Below, piece after piece: positions 8,508 through 15,940 of a stretch of 64,000 nt of DNA. The notes under the pieces were generated by a model. The model was not told the DNA's origin, searched no databases, and saw only the letters and a program-made list of their open reading frames with translations. Source of the DNA: an uncultured Methanomassiliicoccales archaeon (GTDB lineage: Archaea > Thermoplasmatota > Thermoplasmata > Methanomassiliicoccales > Methanomethylophilaceae); assembly GCA_949292635.1 (NCBI GenBank), contig CASEZY010000001.1, positions 124,001 through 188,000 of the forward strand. The letters are read 5' to 3'. The stretch's first letter is position 1. Every line of letters starts with the position of its first letter. The translations under genes and the position numbers were made by a program.

Positions 8508-9629
8508 TCACCATGTTCCGTAGGTACCGAAGTCCCTGGCGGCCCTTGTCAGTGCGAGCAGGTTGCCGGGCAGAGAGTACGGAGGCGTCTCACAGCAGGT
8601 ACCCAGGATGAATCCCTTCTTGGCGTCGCGTCCGGCCAGGAGGACCTCCTTGGCACGCTCGTACACCTTCTTGGGGTTGGGGTTAATCATCAGCTTGGTG
8701 TCCACACCGGGCATGATGGTGGTGACATCCTGGAAGTTCTCCTTCAGCTTCTCAGCGGGGAACTCGTGCTGACCCTCGTATCCAATCTGGAACACGTTGA
8801 AGGGGGACCAGATCAGGTTGTTCTTGAACACCTTCCAGTCGGTCTCGTGGTTACCGCACAGGTGGTAGAAGATCTGGGGTCCGGCGCCCTTTCTGAAGCA
8901 CTGGTCCACGTAGTGGCGCATCTTCTTGGCGGAGAACTCCTCGACCTGCTCGTCGCTGAAGATATCGTTGTTGGCCAGAACGGATCCAACGATCAGCATG
9001 GCGGAGCCGTACTTGTCGGACAGGCAGTCCGCACCGTTGATGGAGGTCTCGACGTAGGTGTCGACCAGCTTGTGGGCGACCTCGGGCTCGGTGAAGGTCC
9101 ACATGATGAAGTTCTCAACACCGACCAGCTCAGCACCGGCACCGCACAGGTCGAATCCGTAGGAGATGGGGACCAGGGTGTGGGGCAGGTTCTTCTGGAC
9201 GTAGTCGTACAGGTTGAAGTACAGAGGGACGGTGGATCCCTTCAGCAGCTCTTCCTTTCCGATGGGGTTGAGCTTCAGCACTTCCTCGGGGTCGTCGATG
9301 ATAGGTCCGGTGGAGACCGGGGGCAGGGTGTCCTTGTACTCCAGGGTCACACCGAGCTCTCTAACCCAGGGGAGGGAGAAGAACCAGTGGGTAACGGGCA
9401 GGAGGTCGAACAGCTCTGCGACGTATCCGACGCAGTGGATTCCGAGCTCGGGCTTCTCATAGAAGTCCCTGATCGTGAAACCGCAGTGCACGGCCGCGTT
9501 CGACAGCATAATGGGGTCGACGTCGATACGGTCGTGGTAGTTGTCCACGAAGGGGCTCGCGAACCTCTTGGCGGCATTGGGGTGCCACTCCTTGAGGTCA
9601 TTCGGGGGGAACAATTCTTCGTAACCCAT
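8508..9629 (-). CDS. Uroporphyrinogen decarboxylase-superfamily methyltransferase (MtaA/MtbA-like)
   Basis: This 373-residue TIM-barrel protein belongs to the UROD/MtaA/MtbA superfamily, whose methanogen members move methyl groups from a corrinoid protein to a zinc-bound thiol such as coenzyme M. The probable zinc ligands are present: His and Cys in FYHLCGNHE, and a later Cys in ILGTCCETPPYSLPGN. It differs enough from textbook MtaA/MtbA that I do not assign a substrate. It heads a two-gene unit with the 146-residue partner. A clear TATA box (GTTATATACC, about 9660-9669) and a 220-base AT-rich upstream region with repeated operator-like sites suggest strong, controlled expression. No substrate-specific methyltransferase or corrinoid protein gene lies beside it. 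Confidence 0.85.
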   Translation of the reverse strand: MGYEELFPPNDLKEWHPNAAKRFASPFVDNYHDRIDVDPIMLSNAAVHCGFTIRDFYEKPELGIHCVGYVAELFDLLPVTHWFFSLPWVRELGVTLEYKDTLPPVSTGPIIDDPEEVLKLNPIGKEELLKGSTVPLYFNLYDYVQKNLPHTLVPISYGFDLCGAGAELVGVENFIMWTFTEPEVAHKLVDTYVETSINGADCLSDKYGSAMLIVGSVLANNDIFSDEQVEEFSAKKMRHYVDQCFRKGAGPQIFYHLCGNHETDWKVFKNNLIWSPFNVFQIGYEGQHEFPAEKLKENFQDVTTIMPGVDTKLMINPNPKKVYERAKEVLLAGRDAKKGFILGTCCETPPYSLPGNLLALTRAARDFGTYGTW

Positions 9630-9689
9630 AATTATCCCGCTATCTGCATGACAGAGAATGGTATATAACCGTTCTTAGACGGAATTTGC

Positions 9690-9770
9690 AACAATGTTTC
9701 ATATGATTCTTTATGATAAACCAATTTGAAACAAAAATCCATGAACATTGTACTTCATGGAACAATGTTC
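9690..9770. promoter_or_regulatory. Operator-like repeats upstream of the methyltransferase gene
   Basis: Three copies of an AACAATGTT-like motif occur: 9690-9699 (AACAATGTTT), 9743-9751 (GAACATTGT, inverted) and 9761-9770 (AACAATGTTC). The last two form a perfect 9-bp inverted repeat with a 10-base spacer, so half-site centres are 19 bases apart, about two helical turns. A second weaker inverted pair is TGTTTCA 9695-9701 and TGAAACA 9727-9733. All lie just upstream of the TATA box at about 9660-9669. This resembles a dimeric regulator binding region. Confidence 0.6.
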
Positions 9771-9821
9771 GAAAATAACGCCGTTCAACCACGTTATACG
9801 GTAATGATGAATGACCAGACC

Positions 9822-9837
9822 CTCGCGCGGGCGCGAG
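9822..9837 (-). terminator. GC hairpin downstream of the RGG-like gene
   Basis: CTCGCGC and GCGCGAG form a perfect 7-bp inverted repeat separated by only two bases, 48 bases past the stop of the reverse-strand gene at 9885. The loop is too tight for a good RNA hairpin unless the end pairs open, so it may instead be a DNA site. No T run follows. Confidence 0.3.
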
Positions 9838-9884
9838 CGCATGCGAAAAGGCATACAGAAGGAGAAAGTATCCCGCCGAAAAGT

Positions 9885-10262
9885 TCAGCGGTATTTGCTG
9901 TACTTGTCCAACAGCTTGCAGATCCTGTCGTGCTCGTCCTTGGTCAGATCCTCTGAGTCAAGGTAGGTCCTGACGAACTCCTTGGCCTCCTTGGTGGACT
10001 GGCGGGATGCCTTGGCGATGACGGTGGCCAGGAACGAGGATGCCTTGGCATCGTCCATCTGGGTCTCGCGCAGGATCTCGTTCATGTCGTACTTGAACGG
10101 GTTGACCTTGTGGGTGTTGAGCATTGACTGGCGCTTGGTGGCCTCGCGGGTCTTGTTGGGACGCGGCTTCTTTGCGTTCTGGTTCCCGCCTCTGGCCCCT
10201 CCGCGGTTACCGCTGCCGGAACGGTCGCCGCCGGAACTGCTGTTGTCTCTCTGGAATGCCAA
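9885..10262 (-). CDS. Basic protein with Gly/Arg/Ser-rich N-terminus, unknown function
   Basis: The 125-residue protein has an N-terminal low-complexity segment of about 45 residues with RGG-like character (GGDRSGSGNRGGARGGN), then a basic stretch (KKPRPNKTREATKRQ) and a helical C-terminal domain of about 75 residues (from MNEILRETQMDDAKAS to the end). RGG tails with basic linkers usually bind RNA or DNA, so a nucleic-acid-binding role is likely but the family is unknown. I place the start at a TTG (10262), with GGAG eight bases upstream and a TATA-like box near 10297-10305. There is no ATG before the conserved part. Confidence 0.65.
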   Translation of the reverse strand: MAFQRDNSSSGGDRSGSGNRGGARGGNQNAKKPRPNKTREATKRQSMLNTHKVNPFKYDMNEILRETQMDDAKASSFLATVIAKASRQSTKEAKEFVRTYLDSEDLTKDEHDRICKLLDKYSKYR

Positions 10263-10375
10263 GATGATAACTCCGGATGACTGCGAACTCAGATTATGAT
10301 ACTTAAAGATGATTGAGAGGCCACCGGAGCGGTCCGTATGCAAATGTTATAACCCGCCCATACGATTAGACCGGC

Positions 10376-11551
10376 ATGGTGGATGCCCTTACGCTCACCA
10401 AACGGAAGAAGATGGACCCGCGCACCATGCAGCTGTACTATGTGCTCCTGGCTCTCAGCCTGGTGATGTGTATAGTGAGCTTCTGGAAACTCGAAGTGTG
10501 GGACGGAGGGCTGGCACTGATCATCATGGCGCTGATCATCGGCACCATGAAGTTCGACCGCCATGTGATCCACATACCGCCGATGATCCTGGTGTTCGCC
10601 GTCACCGGTCTGATACTGTCGACACTGGGTCAGATCGTCGGCAACGAGCACAGCTTCTTCCTTGCCGCCAGCTACGCCTTCCTGGGTATCATCCTGAGTC
10701 TGATGGGATATGTGCTGGCATATGTGATCGTGGGCAAACTCCCTGGCGAGGCGGACGAGAAGGCGGGACTCCTTAGTCTCGAGGCATTCTGCTTCGGCGT
10801 GGCCATATATTCGCTTGCCACAATGGTGGCGTTCTACTGCAGCACCTTGGACAGCATGCCCAACTACCGGGAGATGTTCGACAACCTGCTCTTCGTCACC
10901 GTGGGCTCTGCGATCATCTGTCTGTTCTTCATGCTTGACCGCACCACTGTCTTCAGGCACACCGTGTTCAACTTCCTCTACGTGAACTCCGAGGCTCTGG
11001 GTATAGATGTTGAGAGCGAGCGCAGGAAAGTGCTCACCATAATCTCCGGCGGGGAGACCGACCACACCGAGTTCAAGTCCACACTTCGTACCAACCTGGA
11101 GACCGGGGAGAAGGACAAGAGGATGGAGAAGGCCGTCCTCAAGACACTGGTGGCCTTCCTGAACACCGACGGCGGCACCCTGCTCATCGGCGTGGACGAT
11201 TCCGGGTCCATCACCGGGATCGACGAGTCCAGCTTCGACAGCAGGGATCGCATGAATCTCCACATGACCCACCTGATCTCCAACCAGATCGGTGACGAGT
11301 ACAACCCGTACATCAACTTCAAGGTGATACCCTTCGACGACGACAGGGCCGTGATGATGGTCACCTGCAAGAAGAGCCCCATCCCCGTGTTCTTCAAGGA
11401 CGGGAAGAACGAGATCTACTACGTGAGGTCCGGTCCCTCCAGCGTGGAGCTGACCGGGTCGAACATGATAAAATACATTGCCACGAACCGGCAGAGGCTG
11501 GGGGGGCGCAAGGCCCCCGTACCCCCGCCGGCCCGGGCGGAAGATGATTGA
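10376..11551 (+). CDS. Membrane-anchored Schlafen/AlbA_2-domain protein
   Basis: Residues 1-200 hold about six transmembrane helices (about 20-37, 44-58, 68-88, 95-120, 137-156 and 171-187). A soluble C-terminal domain follows. It carries AlbA_2/Schlafen-type signatures: TEFKSTL (E232, K234), the core VAFLNTDGGTLLIGVDDSG (259-277), and YYVRSGPSSVEL (348-359). AlbA_2 domains bind nucleic acids, and related Schlafen proteins cut tRNA; whether this one cuts is unknown. The proline-rich tail is short. A TATA box (TGTTATAAC near 10345) places transcription at or next to the ATG. The fusion to a multi-helix membrane domain is unusual, and its ligand is unknown. Confidence 0.75.
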   Translation: MVDALTLTKRKKMDPRTMQLYYVLLALSLVMCIVSFWKLEVWDGGLALIIMALIIGTMKFDRHVIHIPPMILVFAVTGLILSTLGQIVGNEHSFFLAASYAFLGIILSLMGYVLAYVIVGKLPGEADEKAGLLSLEAFCFGVAIYSLATMVAFYCSTLDSMPNYREMFDNLLFVTVGSAIICLFFMLDRTTVFRHTVFNFLYVNSEALGIDVESERRKVLTIISGGETDHTEFKSTLRTNLETGEKDKRMEKAVLKTLVAFLNTDGGTLLIGVDDSGSITGIDESSFDSRDRMNLHMTHLISNQIGDEYNPYINFKVIPFDDDRAVMMVTCKKSPIPVFFKDGKNEIYYVRSGPSSVELTGSNMIKYIATNRQRLGGRKAPVPPPARAEDD

Positions 11552-11821
11552 TCACTCGTCGTCCTCTTCCAGCTTCGCGACCTGTGCATTAATGAAAAGG
11601 ATGGCGATGACGGCGATGATGGTCACGACGACGGCGTAGATGATCATGGCGATCCATCCCTCGCCGGCGGTACCGATGAACTGGTAGACCATCTCCTTGA
11701 TGGCCTCGTTCCAAGCCAGGGCGGCGACCAGGGAGAACGCCGAGATGATCAGCGTGGTGAAGGTTGTCAAAGACTGCTTCTTGAATTTCTTGCGGCTCTC
11801 TTTCCTTGTTTCCTCAGACAT
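11552..11821 (-). CDS. Small two-helix membrane protein, DUF5654-like
   Basis: The 89-residue protein has a strongly basic N-terminus (RKESRKKFKKQS), a first helix with LIISAFSLVAALAWNEAIKE, a loop with GTAGEGW, a second helix (AMIIYAVVVTIIAVIAILFI), and an acidic tail. The conserved AALAWNEAI motif matches the DUF5654 family of small archaeal membrane proteins as I remember it; its function is not known. It is convergent with the Schlafen-type gene, whose stop is directly adjacent, with no gap. Confidence 0.7.
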   Translation of the reverse strand: MSEETRKESRKKFKKQSLTTFTTLIISAFSLVAALAWNEAIKEMVYQFIGTAGEGWIAMIIYAVVVTIIAVIAILFINAQVAKLEEDDE

Positions 11822-11953
11822 GTGAATCGAGCCATCGCAGGATCAAGAGGTATTTAAATGGAACCATCAACCGCTTATCAGCGACACCTTGTCCCTTGAA
11901 TTGTCCGGAACGGCCTGAGACGGATATCTGATCACAGGAGCCAGATGCATATA

Positions 11954-12038
11954 TGGTGCGGAGGGAGGGATTCGAACCCACGAAACACTAAGTACGGGAT
12001 CTTAAGTCCCGCGCCTTTGGCCGCTCGGCTACCCCCGC
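11954..12038 (-). tRNA. tRNA-Leu (anticodon TAA), CCA encoded
   Basis: The reverse strand folds as a class II tRNA. The acceptor stem pairs GCGGGGG with CCTCCGC, followed by discriminator A and an encoded CCA (11954-11956). The D-loop, the anticodon loop around ACTTAAGAT with anticodon TAA, a long variable arm and the GGTTCGAATCC T-loop are all present. It reads UUA codons. A TATA-like box (about 12062-12070) lies 25-30 bases upstream and appears to serve the forward gene at 12102 too. Confidence 0.95.
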
Positions 12039-12061
12039 GCAGCGCGAACAACACCGTTCAT

Positions 12062-12070
12062 TCTATATCC
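12062..12070. promoter_or_regulatory. TATA box shared by tRNA-Leu and the HTH/zinc gene
   Basis: The stretch reading TCTATATCC is the only TATA-like element in the 63 bases between the tRNA 5' end (12038) and the forward gene start (12102). It sits about 25-30 bases from each, so one box may serve transcription in both directions. Confidence 0.5.
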
Positions 12071-12101
12071 CCGTATCGGTATGGTCGCGGCCGGGTGCAC
12101 C

Positions 12102-12767
12102 ATGCCTTACAAGATCCCTGACGACGACGCCGTTGCGAAGGCCCTGGTCAGCGTACTGCTGGCTAATCCCACGGTCAAGTCACAGAACGACCTGGTCAGG
12201 CTCACCGCCGCCGAACTCTCAAAGGCGGACCCGGAGTACCGCATCGGGGCGGAGAGGCTCAGACTGCTGGCACTGGAGAGGGGCATGGTGTCCGTGAGGA
12301 TCGAGTATCACGAATCCAAGCCCGGGCCGCTGCCGGAGATATGCCCGGTGTGCCATCATGAACTGCAATCCACGGTGAACAGCACCCTGGACGGGGGCAC
12401 CGCCGAGATATCCAAGAGGTGCACGTTCTGCTCGTTCAAGGCCACCCCCAAGGGGAAGGACCCGGCCAGATACGAGTTCGTTCGGAAATCCTCCGGTATG
12501 CCCGCCAAGGACCCCAGGGAGGACGCTCTTGAAAAGGCATCCCGCTACATGGAGATGGCGCTGGCACTTATCAGAGAGGCGGATGACTCCAGGACCTTCG
12601 CCCATCACGCCAAGGACCTGCAGGACAGCCTCTCCATGCTCATCTCCGATCCCGACGTCCCCCATAGCATCCGCAACCTGCTGAGGATGTTGGAGACCGG
12701 TGAGGCCGACCCCATCTGGTCCAGGCCCACCGCCTCGGTGAAGTACGCGGACCGGGACGACATCTGA
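12102..12767 (+). CDS. Helix-turn-helix/zinc-ribbon protein, unknown function
   Basis: Residues 1-75 look like a winged-helix or HTH fold (AVAKALVSVLLANPTVKSQNDLVRL). They are followed by a zinc ribbon with CPVCHHEL and CTFCSF, and a helical C-terminal region. The order HTH then ribbon suggests a DNA- or RNA-binding regulator, but I do not recognise the family. The longer frame begins at 12081; I use ATG 12102 because the shared TATA box would start transcription near 12092-12095. The next gene has its own TATA-like box (GGTTATAACG near 12795). Confidence 0.65.
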   Translation: MPYKIPDDDAVAKALVSVLLANPTVKSQNDLVRLTAAELSKADPEYRIGAERLRLLALERGMVSVRIEYHESKPGPLPEICPVCHHELQSTVNSTLDGGTAEISKRCTFCSFKATPKGKDPARYEFVRKSSGMPAKDPREDALEKASRYMEMALALIREADDSRTFAHHAKDLQDSLSMLISDPDVPHSIRNLLRMLETGEADPIWSRPTASVKYADRDDI

Positions 12768-12843
12768 TATTTTGGTCGCGCACACGCGCATAAGGGTTAT
12801 AACGGGGTTACCTCTACGTCACCGCCAGCGAAGGTGGAACCCT

Positions 12844-13749
12844 ATGAAGAACTGGGAATTCGGCAGGATCAAGGGAAACGGCATCGTCATCGACGAGAGG
12901 ATGTCCGACATGATGGGCATGGTCGAGGGCGGATGCGTGTACAGCACCCTCTTCGAGTACGGGGACGACGGACCGAAGAAGTATGAGCTCATCCTCTCCA
13001 TGTATCCCCAGGAGAACTACCGCACACTCACCAACATCACCATGTACCTCAGTGACGAGCCCGGCGCCAGCGCTCAGGCCGCCAGGTTCCTGGGGGACAG
13101 AGGGATCAACATACTCAACTCGATCTCACTGGACGGGATCTCGGACACCATCATCATCTGGAAGGTGCTGGCGGACCTTAGCTTCGCCGGCGAGGTGGAG
13201 ATCCTCAAGGAGAAGTTCGCCGAGATGAAGGAGAACGGCGACCCCGCGGTATCCATGATCGACCACATCGAGGCCAGGTCCGCTGACATCGGCAGGGTGT
13301 TCCGCACCGAGGCCAACATCGGCAAGGAAGAGCTGCGCAGGGCGGCACCCGTCACACTGGTGGACGGTATGTACGACTTCTCCATCGAGTACGGCGACAT
13401 CCTGAAGGACATGGACGGCAAGAGCGTGCTCACCGTGGCCGACATCGGCTCGTGGATCATCTCCGTCACATTCTTCAAGGACCGCACCAGCCTGAGGAAG
13501 GCGGTGCTGGAGATCCCCGACTGCCCGGGATCCATCGCACAGGTGCTCACCTGGATAGCCGACCATAACATCAACCTCATATCCGTGTTCAGCAAGGTGA
13601 AGATCTGCTACCAGACCATGAGCCTGGAGATCGTGGCGGACTTCGCCGGTTCATCGCTTTCCCCGGAGGCCTTCCCCGCCGAGTTGGAGAAGGCCGCCGA
13701 GGGCATGAACGGGATCTTCTCCCTGCTGCAGTTCGAGGAGCTGGAGTGA
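12844..13749 (+). CDS. Tandem ACT-domain protein preceding acetyl-CoA synthase
   Basis: The 301-residue protein has two ACT-like regulatory domains. The first, about residues 45-125, includes TNITMYLSDEPGASAQAARFLGDRGINI. The second, about 205-290, includes TSLRKAVLEIPDCPGSIAQVLTWI. Both show the pattern of a PG turn followed by a helix and then an NI strand, which binds small ligands. No DNA-binding or catalytic domain is visible. The stop lies four bases before acsB, so it is the first gene of that operon and could sense an amino acid or other metabolite to tune acetyl-CoA synthesis. ATG 12844 follows AAGGTGG. Confidence 0.75.
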   Translation: MKNWEFGRIKGNGIVIDERMSDMMGMVEGGCVYSTLFEYGDDGPKKYELILSMYPQENYRTLTNITMYLSDEPGASAQAARFLGDRGINILNSISLDGISDTIIIWKVLADLSFAGEVEILKEKFAEMKENGDPAVSMIDHIEARSADIGRVFRTEANIGKEELRRAAPVTLVDGMYDFSIEYGDILKDMDGKSVLTVADIGSWIISVTFFKDRTSLRKAVLEIPDCPGSIAQVLTWIADHNINLISVFSKVKICYQTMSLEIVADFAGSSLSPEAFPAELEKAAEGMNGIFSLLQFEELE

Positions 13750-13753
13750 TAGC

Positions 13754-15931
13754 ATGGACGCTTCGAAGATAGCCGAACTGTATCCCTCGGTACCGAAGGA
13801 GGACGTCGACTACCTCTGCACCTCCGTCACCTCGGCGGACGTGGCCGGACTGCTGGGATTCGCCAAGGAGGGTTCGGACCGCGCCGTGGACCTGGCCAAG
13901 AGGCTCTGCGCAGCCCTGGACGGGAGCACCGTGCTCACATTCCCCGACACCGGTTACGGACTGCCCGCCATATGCGCATGGAAGGGCATCGACACCATGA
14001 CCGCAGCTGATGCCGTGGGGTTCCTGTCATCCCTGCCGGAGACCAAGTGCGCCGAACTGGCGGACGGGTTCGTGGCGGGGGAGAACGCCATGTACGCCGC
14101 GGAAATCATCGAGTCCGTCGCATACCTGGGACACACCCTGGAGGACCGTCCCGGATTCGTGCCGGACCGTGTACTCAGAGCGCTGGGCCTTCCCTTCGTG
14201 GACGAGACCATCCCCGGAGCCGTTGCGTTCCTGGGCGGCCTGGACGATCCGGAAGCGGTGAAGAAGATGTCCAGGGACTTCCAGGGCAAGGGAATGGTCG
14301 GCCTCGCGTCGGGAGAGTATCCGGCGCAGTTCGTGGCCGCCGGCGCCAAGATGGACCTGGAGCGCAGGTTCTACGACGTGGGCTGCTTCACCGGAACCGT
14401 CCACGCCATCAACTTCGCCGTCAGGGCGGCACTCACGTTCGGTAACATCTCACCAGGAGACAGGGAGGGATTGGACGCCTACCTCACCAAGAGGCCCAAG
14501 GTCATCGTGATACAGAATGGACCCATCAGCAGGATCGACGCCGCGCTTGCCTTCGCGGCGCTCATGCACCACGCGTCCATCGTGACGGACTGCGACCTCC
14601 CGGAGGTCCCCGGTGCGCTGAAGGTCTGCAAGGACCCCCTGGACATGATCCAGGTGGGCATCGAGGAGAGGGGCATCATCGTCAAGCTGCAGCCGATCGA
14701 ACTGCCGGTGGCTTACGCACCGTCCTTCGAGGGCGAGGTGGTCAGGAAGCCCGACACCTACGTGGAGGCCGGCGGGAGCAGGAGCCCCTCCTTCGAGGTG
14801 CTGCTCTCCAAGAGCGAGAGCGAGGTGGAGGACGGCAAGGTCACACTCATCGGCCCGGAGATCGATGAGATGAAGGAAGGCTCGCTTACGCCTCTCGGAC
14901 TGATCGTGGAGGTCTACGGACCCAACATGCAGGAGGACCTGGAATCCGTCCTGGAGAGGAGGTTCCACAGCTCCATCAATTTCGCAGAGGGAGTCTGGCA
15001 CAACGGTCAGAGGGACAACAACTGGATCAGGATCAGCAAAGTATCCAAGGAGGCCGGCTTCAAGATGGCCGACCTGGGGAAGATCCTGGTGCATAAGATC
15101 AAGGAGGAGTTCGGCAAGGTGGTCACCCGCGTGCAGGCCACCGTCATCACCGACCCCGAGGAGCTGGAGCGCCGCCGCCCGGAGGCAGAGAAGGCCTACG
15201 CCATCAGGGACGAGAGGATGAAGGGACTGGTGGACGACAAGGTGGACCTGTTCTATACCTGCGCCATGTGCCAGTCATTCGCGCCCGGACACATATGCAT
15301 CATCGCCCCCGAGAGGATCGGTCTCTGCGGCGCCATCAACTGGCTGGATTCCAAGGCCGGATTCGAGCTGGACCCCAGAGGGCCCAACCAGCCCGTGGAC
15401 AAGGGATACGTGATCGACGGCCCCAAGGGCGAGTGGAGCGGGGTCAACGAGGCCATCCGCAAGGAGACCATGGGAAGGCTGGACAGGATGTGCATGTACA
15501 GCCTGATGGACGCTCCGATGACATCATGCGGATGCTTCGAGGTCATCGTGGCCATGACCGTGGACATGCAGGCGGTGATCCTTGTGGACAGGGACTTCAC
15601 CGGCATGACCCCGGTGGGCATGAAGTTCTCGTCGCTGGCGGGTTCCATCGGCGGCGGACGCCAGACCCCGGGATTCATGGGCATCGGCAAGAGATACATC
15701 ACCAGCAAGAGGTTCATCGAGGCCGAGGGCGGCATAGCCAGGATCGCCTGGATGCCCAAACATCTCAAGGAGATCGTGGGCCCCGAATTCAAGAAGAGAT
15801 GCGAGGAGATCGGCATGCCCGACCTCCTCGACAAGATAGCGGACGAGACGGTGACGGAGGACGCGGAGGGCCTGATGGCATACATGGCCGAGGTGGGCCA
15901 CCCCGCACTCACCATGGACCCGCTGCTTTGA
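13754..15931 (+). CDS. acsB: Acetyl-CoA synthase, bacterial full-length type (AcsB)
   Basis: It makes or cleaves acetyl-CoA from CO, a methyl group on the corrinoid iron-sulfur protein, and CoA. The A-cluster ligands are intact: C503, C506, C515 and C525 (YTCAMCQSFAPGHIC, then GLCGA) with the C-x2-C-x8-C-x9-C spacing, and C592-G-C594 for the nickel pair. At 725 residues it includes the N-terminal domain (about 1-310, with DTGYGLPAI) that docks CO dehydrogenase in bacterial enzymes. Archaeal CdhC usually lacks this domain and is about 470 residues, so this copy is bacterial in type. It is followed by both corrinoid-protein subunits; no CO dehydrogenase gene lies in the window. Confidence 0.95.
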   Translation: MDASKIAELYPSVPKEDVDYLCTSVTSADVAGLLGFAKEGSDRAVDLAKRLCAALDGSTVLTFPDTGYGLPAICAWKGIDTMTAADAVGFLSSLPETKCAELADGFVAGENAMYAAEIIESVAYLGHTLEDRPGFVPDRVLRALGLPFVDETIPGAVAFLGGLDDPEAVKKMSRDFQGKGMVGLASGEYPAQFVAAGAKMDLERRFYDVGCFTGTVHAINFAVRAALTFGNISPGDREGLDAYLTKRPKVIVIQNGPISRIDAALAFAALMHHASIVTDCDLPEVPGALKVCKDPLDMIQVGIEERGIIVKLQPIELPVAYAPSFEGEVVRKPDTYVEAGGSRSPSFEVLLSKSESEVEDGKVTLIGPEIDEMKEGSLTPLGLIVEVYGPNMQEDLESVLERRFHSSINFAEGVWHNGQRDNNWIRISKVSKEAGFKMADLGKILVHKIKEEFGKVVTRVQATVITDPEELERRRPEAEKAYAIRDERMKGLVDDKVDLFYTCAMCQSFAPGHICIIAPERIGLCGAINWLDSKAGFELDPRGPNQPVDKGYVIDGPKGEWSGVNEAIRKETMGRLDRMCMYSLMDAPMTSCGCFEVIVAMTVDMQAVILVDRDFTGMTPVGMKFSSLAGSIGGGRQTPGFMGIGKRYITSKRFIEAEGGIARIAWMPKHLKEIVGPEFKKRCEEIGMPDLLDKIADETVTEDAEGLMAYMAEVGHPALTMDPLL

Positions 15932-15940
15932 GGGATAATC

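Noticed and set aside
8508-9629. Assignment as a true uroporphyrinogen decarboxylase for haem synthesis
   Set aside because: The probable zinc ligands (FYHLCG, GTCCETPP) belong to the methyltransferase branch, and no tetrapyrrole gene lies nearby.
8418-9668. Forward open frame of 416 codons opposite the UROD-type methyltransferase
   Set aside because: Its translation is Val/Gly/Leu/His repeats without any motif. The reverse strand has the zinc ligands and family signatures.
9726-9956. 76-codon forward open frame in the methyltransferase upstream region
   Set aside because: It runs through the operator repeats and into the end of the RGG-like gene on the other strand. It has no domain and no ribosome-binding site.
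12780-12796. GCGC-ACAC-GCGC inverted repeat between the HTH/zinc gene and the ACT gene as a terminator
   Set aside because: The arms are only four bases and no T run follows, so it is too weak to call.
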